Below are positions 7,773 to 16,414 of a stretch of 64,000 bases of DNA, in pieces. Source of the DNA: Thermoplasmatales archaeon (GTDB lineage: Archaea; Thermoplasmatota; Thermoplasmata; Thermoplasmatales; Thermoplasmataceae); assembly GCA_014874365.1 (NCBI GenBank), contig JACWAH010000019.1, positions 100,647-164,646 of the forward strand. The letters run 5' to 3'. The number at the start of each line of letters is the position of its first letter. The first letter of the stretch is position 1. A program made the translations under genes and the position numbers. The notes under the pieces were generated by a model. It was not told the origin of the DNA. It did not search any database and worked only from the letters and a program-made list of their open reading frames with translations.

Positions 7773-8385
7773 CTGCCATAATCACTGGAACCTTTGCTTG
7801 ATTATCCAGTAGAATCACTGGATCATTCACAATAAATCTACTGAGCCTACAGCCTAATCTAAAGAGGGTAAAGAGGAATCTACGGACAAAAATACAATGA
7901 TTCAGATGAAGTCCATGAAGTTGACGACAATGAAAACAAAGTAGATCATAAAGTTGAAGGAGTTGAAGCTTGAAAACGAGATCAAAAATAATTTCCATAG
8001 GCCGTGAGGAAAGGAAATCTTTTGGAAAGAACAGGTCAGCATTATGGAATCAGCAAAAGGAGATTATAGAGGGAAAATCGATCAAGGTTTATGATAAGAC
8101 AATGGCGGCGGTGAAATAAGTACAAAGTTCAGTCTATATGCTTTCTTACGGATTATTGCAATCAGATTTGATCCTGGCAATATTCTAATTCTATCAAGGA
8201 AAAAGAGGCAATTTGGCCTCTCCAAATGGTTTATTTCCTTCATCTGATCAGGTTAAAAATCAGTCAATCAAAAACTCGCTCTGGTTTTCTCTATATTATG
8301 GTGCATTCCTCAAAGCCATCGGCGATAAGTTGACATCGTCAAAATGAAGCGAATAAATTAATACACACATCTTATTAATACAGTT
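7773..8385. other. Accessory gap with short coding-like stretches
   Basis: No recognisable gene. A plus-strand frame from about 7872 without a start codon encodes an acidic tail (YNDSDEVHEVDDNENKVDHK) that ends at TGA 7971-7973, overlapping the TTG start of the small ORF at 7970. An inverted repeat AGAGGC/GCCTCT lies at about 8208-8225. A TATA-like AATAAATTA near 8352-8360 serves the beta-propeller gene at 8386. Confidence 0.35.
7970..8119 (+). CDS. Possible 49-residue basic protein
   Basis: A TTG start overlaps the stop of an acidic open stretch (TTGA overlap). The product is short and basic (KIISIGREERKSFGKNRSAL, then a Lys-rich end VYDKTMAAVK). The overlap is typical of coupled genes, but the upstream frame lacks a start, so both may be the rear parts of a dead operon. 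No family recognised. Confidence 0.3.
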   Translation: MKTRSKIISIGREERKSFGKNRSALWNQQKEIIEGKSIKVYDKTMAAVK

Positions 8386-9846
8386 GTGAAAGGGAAGGTG
8401 TTCTGGAAAAAAGCTATTCCTTTGGCAATTGTATTCTTATTTGTGGTTGTTGCATTTTCGCCCATTTATGTGCATAGTAACGGCACATCTTCAGCACAGG
8501 AACATAGTGTCGAGTACAGTCCTCAAACAAATTCACCTTCAAGCAATTCTTCACCCTCAAGTGCAGGTCAAGTGCTTTACACTTTAGTGCTCAGTAACAA
8601 CTCACTGTTGAACGGAAACGTTGTAAATACTTTTAATGAATTATCTCCGCATGGAGCAGCCTACGATCCAGCAAATCAATACATGTATGTTATAAATTGG
8701 GGTTCAGATAACGTCGCAGTAATCAACAGCATAACAGATACCGTTGTTCAGAGCATCACTGTCGGCTATTATCCATGGGATGTAGCCTACGATCCTGCTA
8801 ATCAATACATGTATGTTACAAATGACGGTTCGAATAACGTCACAGTAATAGACAGCACAACAGATAAGGTTGTTCAGACCATAACTGTCGGCTCAAGTCC
8901 CGTAGGTGTAGCCTACGATCCAGCAAATCAATACGTGTATGTTACAAATCCCGGTTCAGAAAACGTCACAGTAATAGACAGCACAACGGATAAGGTTATT
9001 CAGAACATCTATGTCGGCTCACTTCCGGAAGGTGTAGCCTACGATCCAGCCAATCAATATGTGTATGTTGCAAATGGAGCTTCGAATAACGTTTCAGTAA
9101 TCAACAGCGCAACAGATAAGGTTGTTCAGAGTATCGCTGCAGGCTCAGAGCCGGTAGCTGTAGCGTACGATCCAGCAAATCAATACATGTATTTTACAAA
9201 TTCAAATACGTCTAAGGTCACAGTAATAAACAGCACAACAGATACCGTTGTTCAGAACATCGCTGTCGGCTCACTTCCGCAAGGTGTAGCCTACGATCCA
9301 GCAAATAGATACGTGTATGTTACAAATTTAGGTTCGAATAACGTCACAGTAATAGACAGCACAACGGATAAGGTTGTTCAGAACATCGCTGTCGGGTCAG
9401 GTCCAGAAGGTGTAGCCTACGATCCAGCCAATCAATACGTGTATGTTGCAAATTCCGGTTCAGGGTCTTTATCTATTATTGGCAATACATCCGAGGCAAC
9501 TTATAAGGCAACTTTCACAGAATCCGACCTCCCTTCCGGAACAACATGGTATGTGAATATTACTGGCCAGCCATCGCCAGGACCAATTACAGTAAATTCA
9601 TACTCTTTCAGCTTAACAAATGGAACATATTCATACACTATACAGACTGCAAACAAGACCTATGAACCTTCTGTGTCATCAGGATCGTTCACTGTTAAGG
9701 GTTCTTCTATTGCAGAAACTGTAACATTCTCAAAATCCTCATCCATTTCGAGCATCTCTAGCATCGAGATTTATGCCATTGTAGGTGTCGTTGCTGCAAT
9801 TGCTGCGGTCGCCGGGGCTGTACTCGTGATGAGGAAGAGGAAATAA
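8386..9846 (+). CDS. Cell-surface seven-bladed YVTN beta-propeller protein
   Basis: This 486-residue protein has a signal peptide (residues 8-28), a Ser/Asn/Pro-rich linker, and seven repeats of about 42 residues around the theme VAYDPANQYVYVTN...VTVIDSTTDKVV (about 85-370). A surface domain follows with FTESDLPSGTTWYVNITG, common in archaeal exported proteins, then a C-terminal membrane helix (about 462-482) and the basic tail MRKRK. It is thus anchored with the propeller outside, in the build of S-layer-associated proteins. The repeats are nearly identical in DNA, pointing to recent duplication or gene conversion. GTG 8386 lies 29 bases after a TATA-like element. The ligand or partner is unknown. 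Confidence 0.85.
   Translation: MKGKVFWKKAIPLAIVFLFVVVAFSPIYVHSNGTSSAQEHSVEYSPQTNSPSSNSSPSSAGQVLYTLVLSNNSLLNGNVVNTFNELSPHGAAYDPANQYMYVINWGSDNVAVINSITDTVVQSITVGYYPWDVAYDPANQYMYVTNDGSNNVTVIDSTTDKVVQTITVGSSPVGVAYDPANQYVYVTNPGSENVTVIDSTTDKVIQNIYVGSLPEGVAYDPANQYVYVANGASNNVSVINSATDKVVQSIAAGSEPVAVAYDPANQYMYFTNSNTSKVTVINSTTDTVVQNIAVGSLPQGVAYDPANRYVYVTNLGSNNVTVIDSTTDKVVQNIAVGSGPEGVAYDPANQYVYVANSGSGSLSIIGNTSEATYKATFTESDLPSGTTWYVNITGQPSPGPITVNSYSFSLTNGTYSYTIQTANKTYEPSVSSGSFTVKGSSIAETVTFSKSSSISSISSIEIYAIVGVVAAIAAVAGAVLVMRKRK
8653..9480 (+). repeat. Tandem 126-bp coding repeats of the beta-propeller
   Basis: Seven units of about 126 bases; many share TAGCCTACGATCCAGCAAAT and GTCACAGTAATAGACAGC nearly unchanged. 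Each encodes one propeller blade. Such near-identity invites change in blade number by recombination. Confidence 0.75.
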
Positions 9847-10399
9847 TGTAATTGAGGGAATAGCAATATTCCCTGCTTATCCCTGGATTGCCCTGTTTTC
9901 ACTATCAAGCTCTGATGAATAACCGTTGTCAACAACCGAATACTGGAAGTCGTTAGAGGTTATCGTTACCAATTACGTAATGCACGATGACGGCAAATTC
10001 GATTATATTGACGGGTCTGCAGGCAGGAAACATATATCATTGCAAACGACATAAGATACATCGGAAAGGAATCGAATAACCTTGGCGGGACTAATATATC
10101 TGGCCTCGATGAGATGCATATCTTGAACAAGAGAACAGGGAAGGCTTCAATCAATGAGCTTTAACACTCAGGCCAAGGGATGTCAGGGGTCTTGAGATAT
10201 CTAAAATGGCCTTGTGGAAAGTAAAAGACAAATTGAGGCAATGTAAAACACTAAATCCAAAGACAAAGATTATTAAAAATCTTGTTGGATTATATGCATT
10301 AAAAATTGTATCAAACAACAATTAATATTATACTGTGTAAATATTAGTATATAAATGGGTAAACTTTTTTCGACTTTGTATATATCCCTTAACTATAAA
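9847..10399. other. Gap with decayed coding sequence before tRNA-Val
   Basis: No intact gene. On the plus strand about 9920-10164 two frames together look like one broken protein: YWKSLEVIVTNYVMHDDGKF...YIDGSAG, then after a shift NDIRYIGKESNNLGGTNIS and LNKRTGKASINEL before TAA. A short frame from ATG 10206 to 10325 (39 residues, Lys-rich) may be another piece. Family unknown. The last 150 bases are AT-rich with no feature. Confidence 0.35.
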
Positions 10400-10472
10400 T
10401 GGGCCCGACCGGATTCGAACCGGTGACCACCGCCTTGTAAGGGCGGTATCATAACCACTAGACTACGAGCCC
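10400..10472 (-). tRNA. tRNA-Val (anticodon TAC)
   Basis: The minus strand folds as a cloverleaf: acceptor GGGCTCG with CGGGCCC, D arm with TAGTGGTTATGATA, anticodon stem CCGCC/GGCGG with loop CTTACAA (anticodon TAC, reads GTA valine codons), T arm CCGGTTCGAATCCGG. The discriminator is A; CCA is not encoded. No intron is seen. Confidence 0.93.
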
Positions 10473-10616
10473 TTCAGGGTCGTGAATTCATACTTATTTT
10501 TAACTTATCCGTTCTGTAAAGGAAGTTTAAGTATTGCAATGGGTTTGATTGGCGCCAATTTCTGAGAACAGCCACAATTAGCTTTTTATAGGAATCTCTA
10601 ATTATATCAGGATCAA

Positions 10617-11141
10617 ATGAAGCTCCCAGAATTACCGGTAAAACCCGAACTTACACCAGCCGTTGTCATAGGTCTCATTATATTATTGACAATTCTCGCT
10701 GTAGGCGGAATTTTCTATTTTGCAGGTTTTTTTACTACCTCTTCGACTAGCCAACCTACTGCAAACCTCGCAATCCTAAACCAAAGTTCTGGATCCTCGT
10801 ACAAGTATACCGCGACGGTTTCAAATCTTAGTTTAAGCTCCGTAAATCTGTCTGATGTAGAGATTGTCCTGAATGTTTCAACCAGTACGGGATTTCAGCC
10901 TGTTATCCTGCAATTCAATAACAACAGTACTTTTGGTTCCAGCACAGGTGTAAATGCCTATTGGTATGCCACTGTCAATACGGGTGCTTTAAGCGATGGT
11001 ACCTCAATCCAGATAAGTTACATTCCATCGCCAGGTTATAGTGGAAATATTAGCAGCACCCCGTTATTCGGCCCATTGAGCGAAATACAAGTATACGCAC
11101 TGGGAGTGAATGGTGGAGAGTTGGCTGCGCAATCTATTTGA
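10617..11141 (+). CDS. Membrane-anchored exported protein next to the Rieske/cytochrome b operon
   Basis: This 174-residue protein has one N-terminal membrane helix (residues 15-38) preceded by a short Pro/Lys-rich cytoplasmic tail, and an extracytoplasmic beta-rich domain full of Ser, Asn and Thr. There are no Cys or His motifs for metal, so it is not itself a redox carrier. TATA box CTTTTTATA at 10582-10590, 30 bases before ATG 10617. It lies directly before the Rieske gene with its own promoter between them. Possible accessory subunit or pilin-like protein; this is inference from position and build. Confidence 0.65.
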   Translation: MKLPELPVKPELTPAVVIGLIILLTILAVGGIFYFAGFFTTSSTSQPTANLAILNQSSGSSYKYTATVSNLSLSSVNLSDVEIVLNVSTSTGFQPVILQFNNNSTFGSSTGVNAYWYATVNTGALSDGTSIQISYIPSPGYSGNISSTPLFGPLSEIQVYALGVNGGELAAQSI

Positions 11142-11183
11142 CTATTCAACATTAATTGATTTTCATTATGCAATGATAAAACC

Positions 11184-11191
11184 TATTATAA
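11184..11191 (+). promoter_or_regulatory. TATA box of the Rieske/cytochrome b operon
   Basis: TATTATAA lies 22 bases (centre to start) before ATG 11210. It overlaps the longest possible reading frame (TTG 11192) and thereby argues for the start at 11210. Confidence 0.55.
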
Positions 11192-11209
11192 TTGAACTTA
11201 TTTCGCTTT

Positions 11210-11977
11210 ATGGTGGAACCGCAGAACGCGAAACCCGATACTTCTGACCAACCATCTGATGCCGGAAGAAGAATTTTCCTCAAAACAATGATTGTTGTGG
11301 CTGCAGGAGCGGCACTTGCCGGCGTTCTCAAAGGAGCTATAGGAGAAATAATCGCACCCCAGGTTGGTCTTTCATCGTTTCCTACATTGAAGATTGTTGA
11401 CTCTTCGGGTAGCCCGATTCTTTTTAACGATATACCTGTGAATACCCCTACGACCTGGCTATTTTATTATCCGTTGTCCAATGACCCAAACTTCTTAATT
11501 AAGCTAGGCAACTCCTCTGGCTCCCCCATAAGCGTCGGGCCGGCCAAGGTTACTATCCCTGCTGACGGCTCCACTTACGTGTTTCCCGGGGGTACTGGCC
11601 CGGAAGGCTCTCAGGCAATAGTTTCATACAGCGCTATTTGCCAGCATTTGGGATGCGTTCCGCCAGAAATTCATTTTTACCCGCCCGGCCAGGCGATTCC
11701 CGGCACCCCCTATGGGGCATCTGATAACGTTTACGGAATAATCCACTGTTCATGTCATGGCAGCACTTATGATCCTAAAAATGGGGCTGCAGTTCTTACA
11801 GGGCCAACTTCCAGACCGCTTCCTAATACTGTATTGAAATACAATCCTGATGGAACAATTTCTGCCTTGAGCATGGTCGGCCCGACTATCTATGGCAAGG
11901 CAAGCAATCTGACTGGCGGTAATCCATTTCCAAAGGGACAGACAACGACTACAGTGACGAATACCAACGAGGCGTGA
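11210..11977 (+). CDS. Rieske 2Fe-2S protein with Tat signal
   Basis: The 255-residue protein begins with a twin-arginine signal/anchor (RRIFLK at residues 20-25, then a hydrophobic helix). The Rieske cluster ligands are Cys144 and His146 in CQHLGC and Cys180 and His183 in CSCHGS; Cys149 and Cys182 should form the stabilising disulfide. It carries electrons from quinol oxidised at cytochrome b to an outer acceptor. The downstream cytochrome b gene starts 10 bases after its stop, so they form an operon. Start at ATG 11210 chosen because a TATA box overlaps the longer alternative. The protein resembles Rieske subunits of archaeal bc-type complexes (SoxL-like). Confidence 0.92.
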   Translation: MVEPQNAKPDTSDQPSDAGRRIFLKTMIVVAAGAALAGVLKGAIGEIIAPQVGLSSFPTLKIVDSSGSPILFNDIPVNTPTTWLFYYPLSNDPNFLIKLGNSSGSPISVGPAKVTIPADGSTYVFPGGTGPEGSQAIVSYSAICQHLGCVPPEIHFYPPGQAIPGTPYGASDNVYGIIHCSCHGSTYDPKNGAAVLTGPTSRPLPNTVLKYNPDGTISALSMVGPTIYGKASNLTGGNPFPKGQTTTTVTNTNEA

Positions 11978-11987
11978 GGTAAGGTTA

Positions 11988-13667
11988 ATGGCAAGCGAAG
12001 AAAAGAAAAATGATACATTTCTAAACAGAACTTTTGGAGAGGATCCGCTCAAGTTAAACGAGTTGCCCTTAAAAGTTCAGCCTGATTACGTGAGAAAGAA
12101 GGGGGGAATCTGGTACTGGACCGGTGCCCTAATCACGGTTGCTTTTGTTTACCAGATAGTCAGCGGGCTGCTCCTGCTTCTTTACTATGACCCTGGCAAT
12201 GCATACGTATCGACTGAGAACATCATAAACTCTGTACCATATGGTGCCCTGATAAGTGCTACCCACTTGTATGGCGCTTATGCCATGATTGTTCTGATAT
12301 ATGTCCACATGTTCAGAAATTATTTCAAGGGAGCATACAAGAAACCAAGGCAAATACAATGGATCCTTGGTGTATTGCTGCTTGCAATAACCATGGGCGT
12401 TGGCTATTATGGCTATTCCCTTCCGGGCGACGTGCTTGCCTACGATGCGACTGACGTTGGCAGGGGAATTGCCCAGTCCATACCCCTGCTTGGAAATTAT
12501 CTTGTTTCCATGGGCTTTGGAGATGGAACGACAACCGGTCTCTTTGTCAGGGCGCTGGGGTTGCACATTATCCTAGCTGCAGTATTGGGTGCATTATTCG
12601 GCCTGCATTTCTTCCTTGCCGAGGCAAATAACATGATGCCTTCCAATAGGGAAGTAAAATACAAAGCCCCGGCAATGCTGAAAGACGATCCATTGTTCAA
12701 ACCCTGGTATCCCTACAACTTTGTCTACCTGATTCAGCTGTCAATGTTCACCCTGGGTTTTCTTATAATAGTTCCATCCATAATCGCCCTTCTCCCTGGT
12801 GTTCCTGCGTTGTTCTCCCCATTCCCGGGTCCACCACCGACGAGCCCTCTGGCTCTTTATGTTCCGCCCTACCCTCCGTGGTTCCTTTTGCCAATTTACA
12901 AAGCAGTGGACTTCTTCGACTTTACCGGGTCTTTCGCTCGGCTTAATCTTTACGGGCCTTTGCTTGCAACATATTTCTTTGCAATCATCCCGCTGCTCTA
13001 TTTCCTTGGACTTCCATTCCTGGATGACAAGGACGATTTGCATCCACTGTCCAAGCCTATGATCACATCATTCGGAATTCTTAGTATCATCTATCTTGTA
13101 ATACTGTCAGCATGGGGGGCGTTAACGCCTGGAATCCCTATTCCATTCTCAGAAGTTGCAATCGTTCTTGGAGTTCCATTCGTCATAGTCGTTGGTGGAA
13201 TGTTCTGGCTGAATCACCTGTACAAGACGAACAGGCTCAAAATCAGTGTAGATAGAGTCATCGGATCATTCTTCGCATTTCTGGTAATACTTGTGATTGG
13301 CGTTATCCTGCTCGCTGACAACGTTTCCATGTTTATGAGCCATTCAAGCCTGCTTAATCTCGTATCTTCAATGTTCATGGGCGGAATTACCGTATTCGGC
13401 GCTGCCGGGACAATGAAAACCGCAAATTTTGTCTCAAACCACCCACAGACCAGGATCCCAAAGCAGAAGACCTATTTCTCAATGGGAAGTGGAACTGCGA
13501 TTGTCCTGAGCCTATTACTTGTTATTACCACGCTTATAATCACCTACCTGATGTTTACGTTGAACCCTGTTACACAGGCGATGATGTTTGGAGTGGGACT
13601 GGGACTGGACTTGATTCTCGGCGGCTTCCTTGTGAGGATTTACAGGTTAGTTGAATATCATGAGTGA
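11988..13667 (+). CDS. Cytochrome b of an archaeal bc-type complex
   Basis: A 559-residue membrane protein. Two pairs of haem-ligand His, His93/His107 and His193/His207, are each 14 apart as in cytochrome b helices B and D. LPGDVLAYDATDVG lies between them. PPYPPWFLLPIYK holds PPWF at the place of the PEWY quinol-site motif. Extra C-terminal helices extend it beyond a normal cytochrome b, as in fused archaeal forms. With the Rieske protein it should oxidise quinol and pump protons. Its stop overlaps the start of the following crotonase-like gene. Confidence 0.92.
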   Translation: MASEEKKNDTFLNRTFGEDPLKLNELPLKVQPDYVRKKGGIWYWTGALITVAFVYQIVSGLLLLLYYDPGNAYVSTENIINSVPYGALISATHLYGAYAMIVLIYVHMFRNYFKGAYKKPRQIQWILGVLLLAITMGVGYYGYSLPGDVLAYDATDVGRGIAQSIPLLGNYLVSMGFGDGTTTGLFVRALGLHIILAAVLGALFGLHFFLAEANNMMPSNREVKYKAPAMLKDDPLFKPWYPYNFVYLIQLSMFTLGFLIIVPSIIALLPGVPALFSPFPGPPPTSPLALYVPPYPPWFLLPIYKAVDFFDFTGSFARLNLYGPLLATYFFAIIPLLYFLGLPFLDDKDDLHPLSKPMITSFGILSIIYLVILSAWGALTPGIPIPFSEVAIVLGVPFVIVVGGMFWLNHLYKTNRLKISVDRVIGSFFAFLVILVIGVILLADNVSMFMSHSSLLNLVSSMFMGGITVFGAAGTMKTANFVSNHPQTRIPKQKTYFSMGSGTAIVLSLLLVITTLIITYLMFTLNPVTQAMMFGVGLGLDLILGGFLVRIYRLVEYHE

Positions 13668-14319
13668 TGTCAAGGTAGCCGGCTTCGAAAACATATCATT
13701 TTGGCAGGAAGATGGTATTGGCGTGATAGTACTCAGATCGAAGAATGGAAACGCTGATCCCAGGATATTCGATGAGCTCGTGTTATCGCTAAGCCAGGCT
13801 GCAATAGATGAAAACGTAAAATGCATTGCTTTCACGGGGCTGAACCTAAAATTCCTGAGGAAAGTGGATTTCGATCCCGGCAATCTGGCTTCCCTGCTGG
13901 ATTATCTCGAGAGGGTCCAGACATTTGTTTCAGTGATATATTCAATCAGGAAGAACGTATATTCCATAGTAAATGGAAACGCAATCAATGAGGGATTTGA
14001 GATAGCCCTGCTTTCGGATTTTATAATATCATCTGATCTTGCGAGACTCGGCTTCGAGACCGGCTATCAATACGGTATGCTTGGGTCAATGACAGGATCG
14101 AGGTTCAATTACCCCATGGAGAGCAAGGCTGAAAAAGGATCAAACTGCGATTACGTCATAAGGTCTGATAACCTGCTTGAAGAGTCCAAGAAACTGATTT
14201 TGAAAGATGTGGGAATAAACAGATACCTGCCCAGAAGAATCCGGTTAAGTCAATTTGAGAAGGCTATGGTTGAAGAAAAACTGGCACAGGTAGAGAAATT
14301 CTCGCAAAGGCAAAAATAA
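13660..14319 (+). CDS. Crotonase (enoyl-CoA hydratase) superfamily protein, divergent
   Basis: About 219 residues from MSDVKVAG. The fold is suggested by an N-terminal strand region (GIGVIVLRSK), a segment VKCIAFTGLN and IVNGNAINEGFEIALLSDFIIS, where crotonases have GxxxGGG(x)E(L)ALxCD and the AxxA pattern. The oxyanion-hole glycines are only partly kept and the end is short. Catalysis is therefore uncertain. The start overlaps the end of the cytochrome b gene, an unusual partner for a crotonase; a role in assembly of the complex is only a guess. Confidence 0.65.
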   Translation: MSDVKVAGFENISFWQEDGIGVIVLRSKNGNADPRIFDELVLSLSQAAIDENVKCIAFTGLNLKFLRKVDFDPGNLASLLDYLERVQTFVSVIYSIRKNVYSIVNGNAINEGFEIALLSDFIISSDLARLGFETGYQYGMLGSMTGSRFNYPMESKAEKGSNCDYVIRSDNLLEESKKLILKDVGINRYLPRRIRLSQFEKAMVEEKLAQVEKFSQRQK

Positions 14320-14326
14320 ACCGGAT

Positions 14327-15049
14327 TCAAAGCAGCAGGAAAGCTGATGCCAGAATAACGCAGGAAATTGACGCAATGAAGTTTACATGACCCTTTCCTA
14401 GCCTGTCCTGGTTTTCCAGAGTGGCCCCAAGCACGCTATCTATGAGCGATCCGAGTGCGCCAAGACCAATTATCAATATATTTATCAGAAGTGAAGAAGT
14501 GAGAGTGAGGATGTCATAGGAAGCAGCAATGATTATGCCTCCCGCAAAGGAAGCAAGTGTACCTATTACCGATACCCCGCCATTTACTCCCTGCTTTGTT
14601 TTTTTAAGTGTCGTTACAAGCACTACTTTTGTATCAATTATACCAATCTCAGAGGCAAAAGTATCTGCCGTGACGGCTGCATATGAAACCGCAAAAATAA
14701 GAAAGAAGTTTATGCCAGTGCCCAGCCAGTATGTATTCAGGGCATTAAAAAAAACCACAATCAGGCCGGGGAGGCCTGCGTACAGGACATTGGAGACCCG
14801 TCTTTCCCCATTTGTCCCCTCCTGCAGATGTTTTCTCTTTTTATATTTAAACCAAGCTTTGGTGGCCGCAAATGAACTTACGGCAAATACAATCATGAGG
14901 ATGAGCCATGATACACTGCCAAAGATTCCAACCAGTGCCCCAATTATCAACGCGAGTAAGCTTCCCTTCCTGTCTAAAAATCCGAATTTAATGGACAAAA
15001 GGAAAAAAACAGCCAGAATTACGGCGACTTCAAGTAGCTGGAACAACAT
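14327..15049 (-). CDS. DUF92 membrane protein (phytyl-phosphate kinase/VTE6-like family)
   Basis: A 240-residue protein with about seven helices. FLDRKGSLLALIIG, VLYAGLPGLI, YAAVTADTFASEIG and KKTKQGVNGGVSVIGT, then GALGSLIDSVLGAT, are hallmark segments of DUF92. Plant VTE6 of this family phosphorylates phytyl phosphate; in archaea a prenyl-phosphate kinase role for lipid precursors is assumed. It lies 7 bases behind pdxS on the same strand, so the two are probably co-transcribed. Confidence 0.85.
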   Translation of the reverse strand: MLFQLLEVAVILAVFFLLSIKFGFLDRKGSLLALIIGALVGIFGSVSWLILMIVFAVSSFAATKAWFKYKKRKHLQEGTNGERRVSNVLYAGLPGLIVVFFNALNTYWLGTGINFFLIFAVSYAAVTADTFASEIGIIDTKVVLVTTLKKTKQGVNGGVSVIGTLASFAGGIIIAASYDILTLTSSLLINILIIGLGALGSLIDSVLGATLENQDRLGKGHVNFIASISCVILASAFLLL

Positions 15050-15056
15050 CTAAGGC

Positions 15057-16067
15057 TTACCAGCCTCTTTCCTGCAGCTTCATGTCCTTGGGTATTTGCC
15101 CGATATCAAGCCCTTCCATTGAAAGCAATCCGCTTGAACCCTGGCCAATCAATTCATAGTTTTCATAATTCTGGACTGCGTCCACAACAGCTTTAGACAT
15201 CTCAGTTGGATCCTGGGATTTGAAGATACCGCTGCCAACGAAGACACCGTCTGCTCCCAATTTCATCATAAGAGCAGCATCTGCAGGGGTAGCTACTCCT
15301 CCAGCCGCAAAATTGACCACCGGAAGCACTCCATTCTGCTTAATTTCTGTAAGTATGGAAAGAATACCGTCTTGAATGTCATCCAGGCTGATGTTGTAAA
15401 ACAGTGCCTGTGTATCCATGGGTGTTCCCTCTGGCAAAATCCCTTTGTAAGTTTCCTTTCTCAGCGTGAGATAAGGAGAAGATATTTCCCTGGCCATGAT
15501 TTGCAAAGTTGAATCATCGCTTCTCTGGATTAGCGCGATGCCTTCATTCATCATCCGCATGTGCCTCACCGCTTCTATGATGTTCCCGGTTCCAGCCTCT
15601 CCTTTTGTCCTGATCATGGAGGCGCCCTCGAAGATTCGTCTAACAGCTTCACCGATATTTCTTGCTCCACACACAAACGGGAGTTTATAATCCCTCTTGA
15701 AAAGATGGAAGAATGGGTCTGCCGGAGTAAGAACTTCGCTTTCATCGAGCATATCCACCCCGATTGCAGCGAGCGTATACCCCTCTGAAATGTGCCCGAT
15801 CCTGACTTTCGCCATGACGGGTATAGTTACTGCATCCATAATTTCGCGTATCCTTTGAGGGTCAGCCATCCTCGCGACTCCCCCAGCTGCCCTGATATCT
15901 GCGGGAACTTTTTCCAGTGCCATAACTGCCACGGCACCGGCGTTCTCGGCAACTCTTGCCTGTTCTACGGTGGTAACGTCCATGATGACCCCACCCTTGG
16001 TCATCTTAGCAAACCCTCTCTTAATTAGATCGTCGCCTGATTGTAAGTCCGCTGCGCTTGCCGGCAT
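15057..16067 (-). CDS. pdxS: Pyridoxal 5'-phosphate synthase subunit PdxS
   Basis: A TIM-barrel enzyme that makes PLP from a ribose phosphate, glyceraldehyde phosphate and ammonia from PdxT. Family segments are continuous: [41 protein letters not shown] with the Schiff-base Lys, [21 protein letters not shown] with the second active Lys, and [17 protein letters not shown] longer frame reaches 16127, but a strong TATA box (16093-16102 on the minus strand) lies between; ATG 16067 gives 336 residues. PdxT is not in the window. DUF92 follows on the same strand. Confidence 0.95.
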   Translation of the reverse strand: MPASAADLQSGDDLIKRGFAKMTKGGVIMDVTTVEQARVAENAGAVAVMALEKVPADIRAAGGVARMADPQRIREIMDAVTIPVMAKVRIGHISEGYTLAAIGVDMLDESEVLTPADPFFHLFKRDYKLPFVCGARNIGEAVRRIFEGASMIRTKGEAGTGNIIEAVRHMRMMNEGIALIQRSDDSTLQIMAREISSPYLTLRKETYKGILPEGTPMDTQALFYNISLDDIQDGILSILTEIKQNGVLPVVNFAAGGVATPADAALMMKLGADGVFVGSGIFKSQDPTEMSKAVVDAVQNYENYELIGQGSSGLLSMEGLDIGQIPKDMKLQERGW

Positions 16068-16092
16068 ATCAGGTAATTTCAATCTTACATTT

Positions 16093-16102
16093 CTATTTAT
16101 AG
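16093..16102 (-). promoter_or_regulatory. TATA box of pdxS
   Basis: On the minus strand CTATAAATAG, about 31 bases before ATG 16067. It excludes the longer pdxS frame starting at 16127 and implies a nearly leaderless transcript. Confidence 0.7.
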
Positions 16103-16414
16103 GTAAGAGTTGTGAGCCTTTCCGCATTGATTATTTCGCATTTTGTCGCCGGGGAGCGCCTAAAGAACGAATTTGCAGCAAAGCAATCTGATTCACAGGC
16201 ACAGTAGCTGCCTTGGGATAGATAGAAGTGGTTAGGATTTTCAGTGAACCATGTCTAATGTATCGATGGGCGGAGAAACTCAACTTGTATTTAGATCAGA
16301 TTAATTTTATCCTCAAATCGAATATATAATTAGTTTATAATGCTGAAAGATAGCGCCGGTCGCACTATTAGTGAATTAACTTTTATTACTCGATTAGGGA
16401 TACTGACTAACCAG

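Noticed and set aside
16068..16127. Longer N-terminus of PdxS
   Set aside because: A strong TATA box lies inside this stretch and the family begins near the later ATG.
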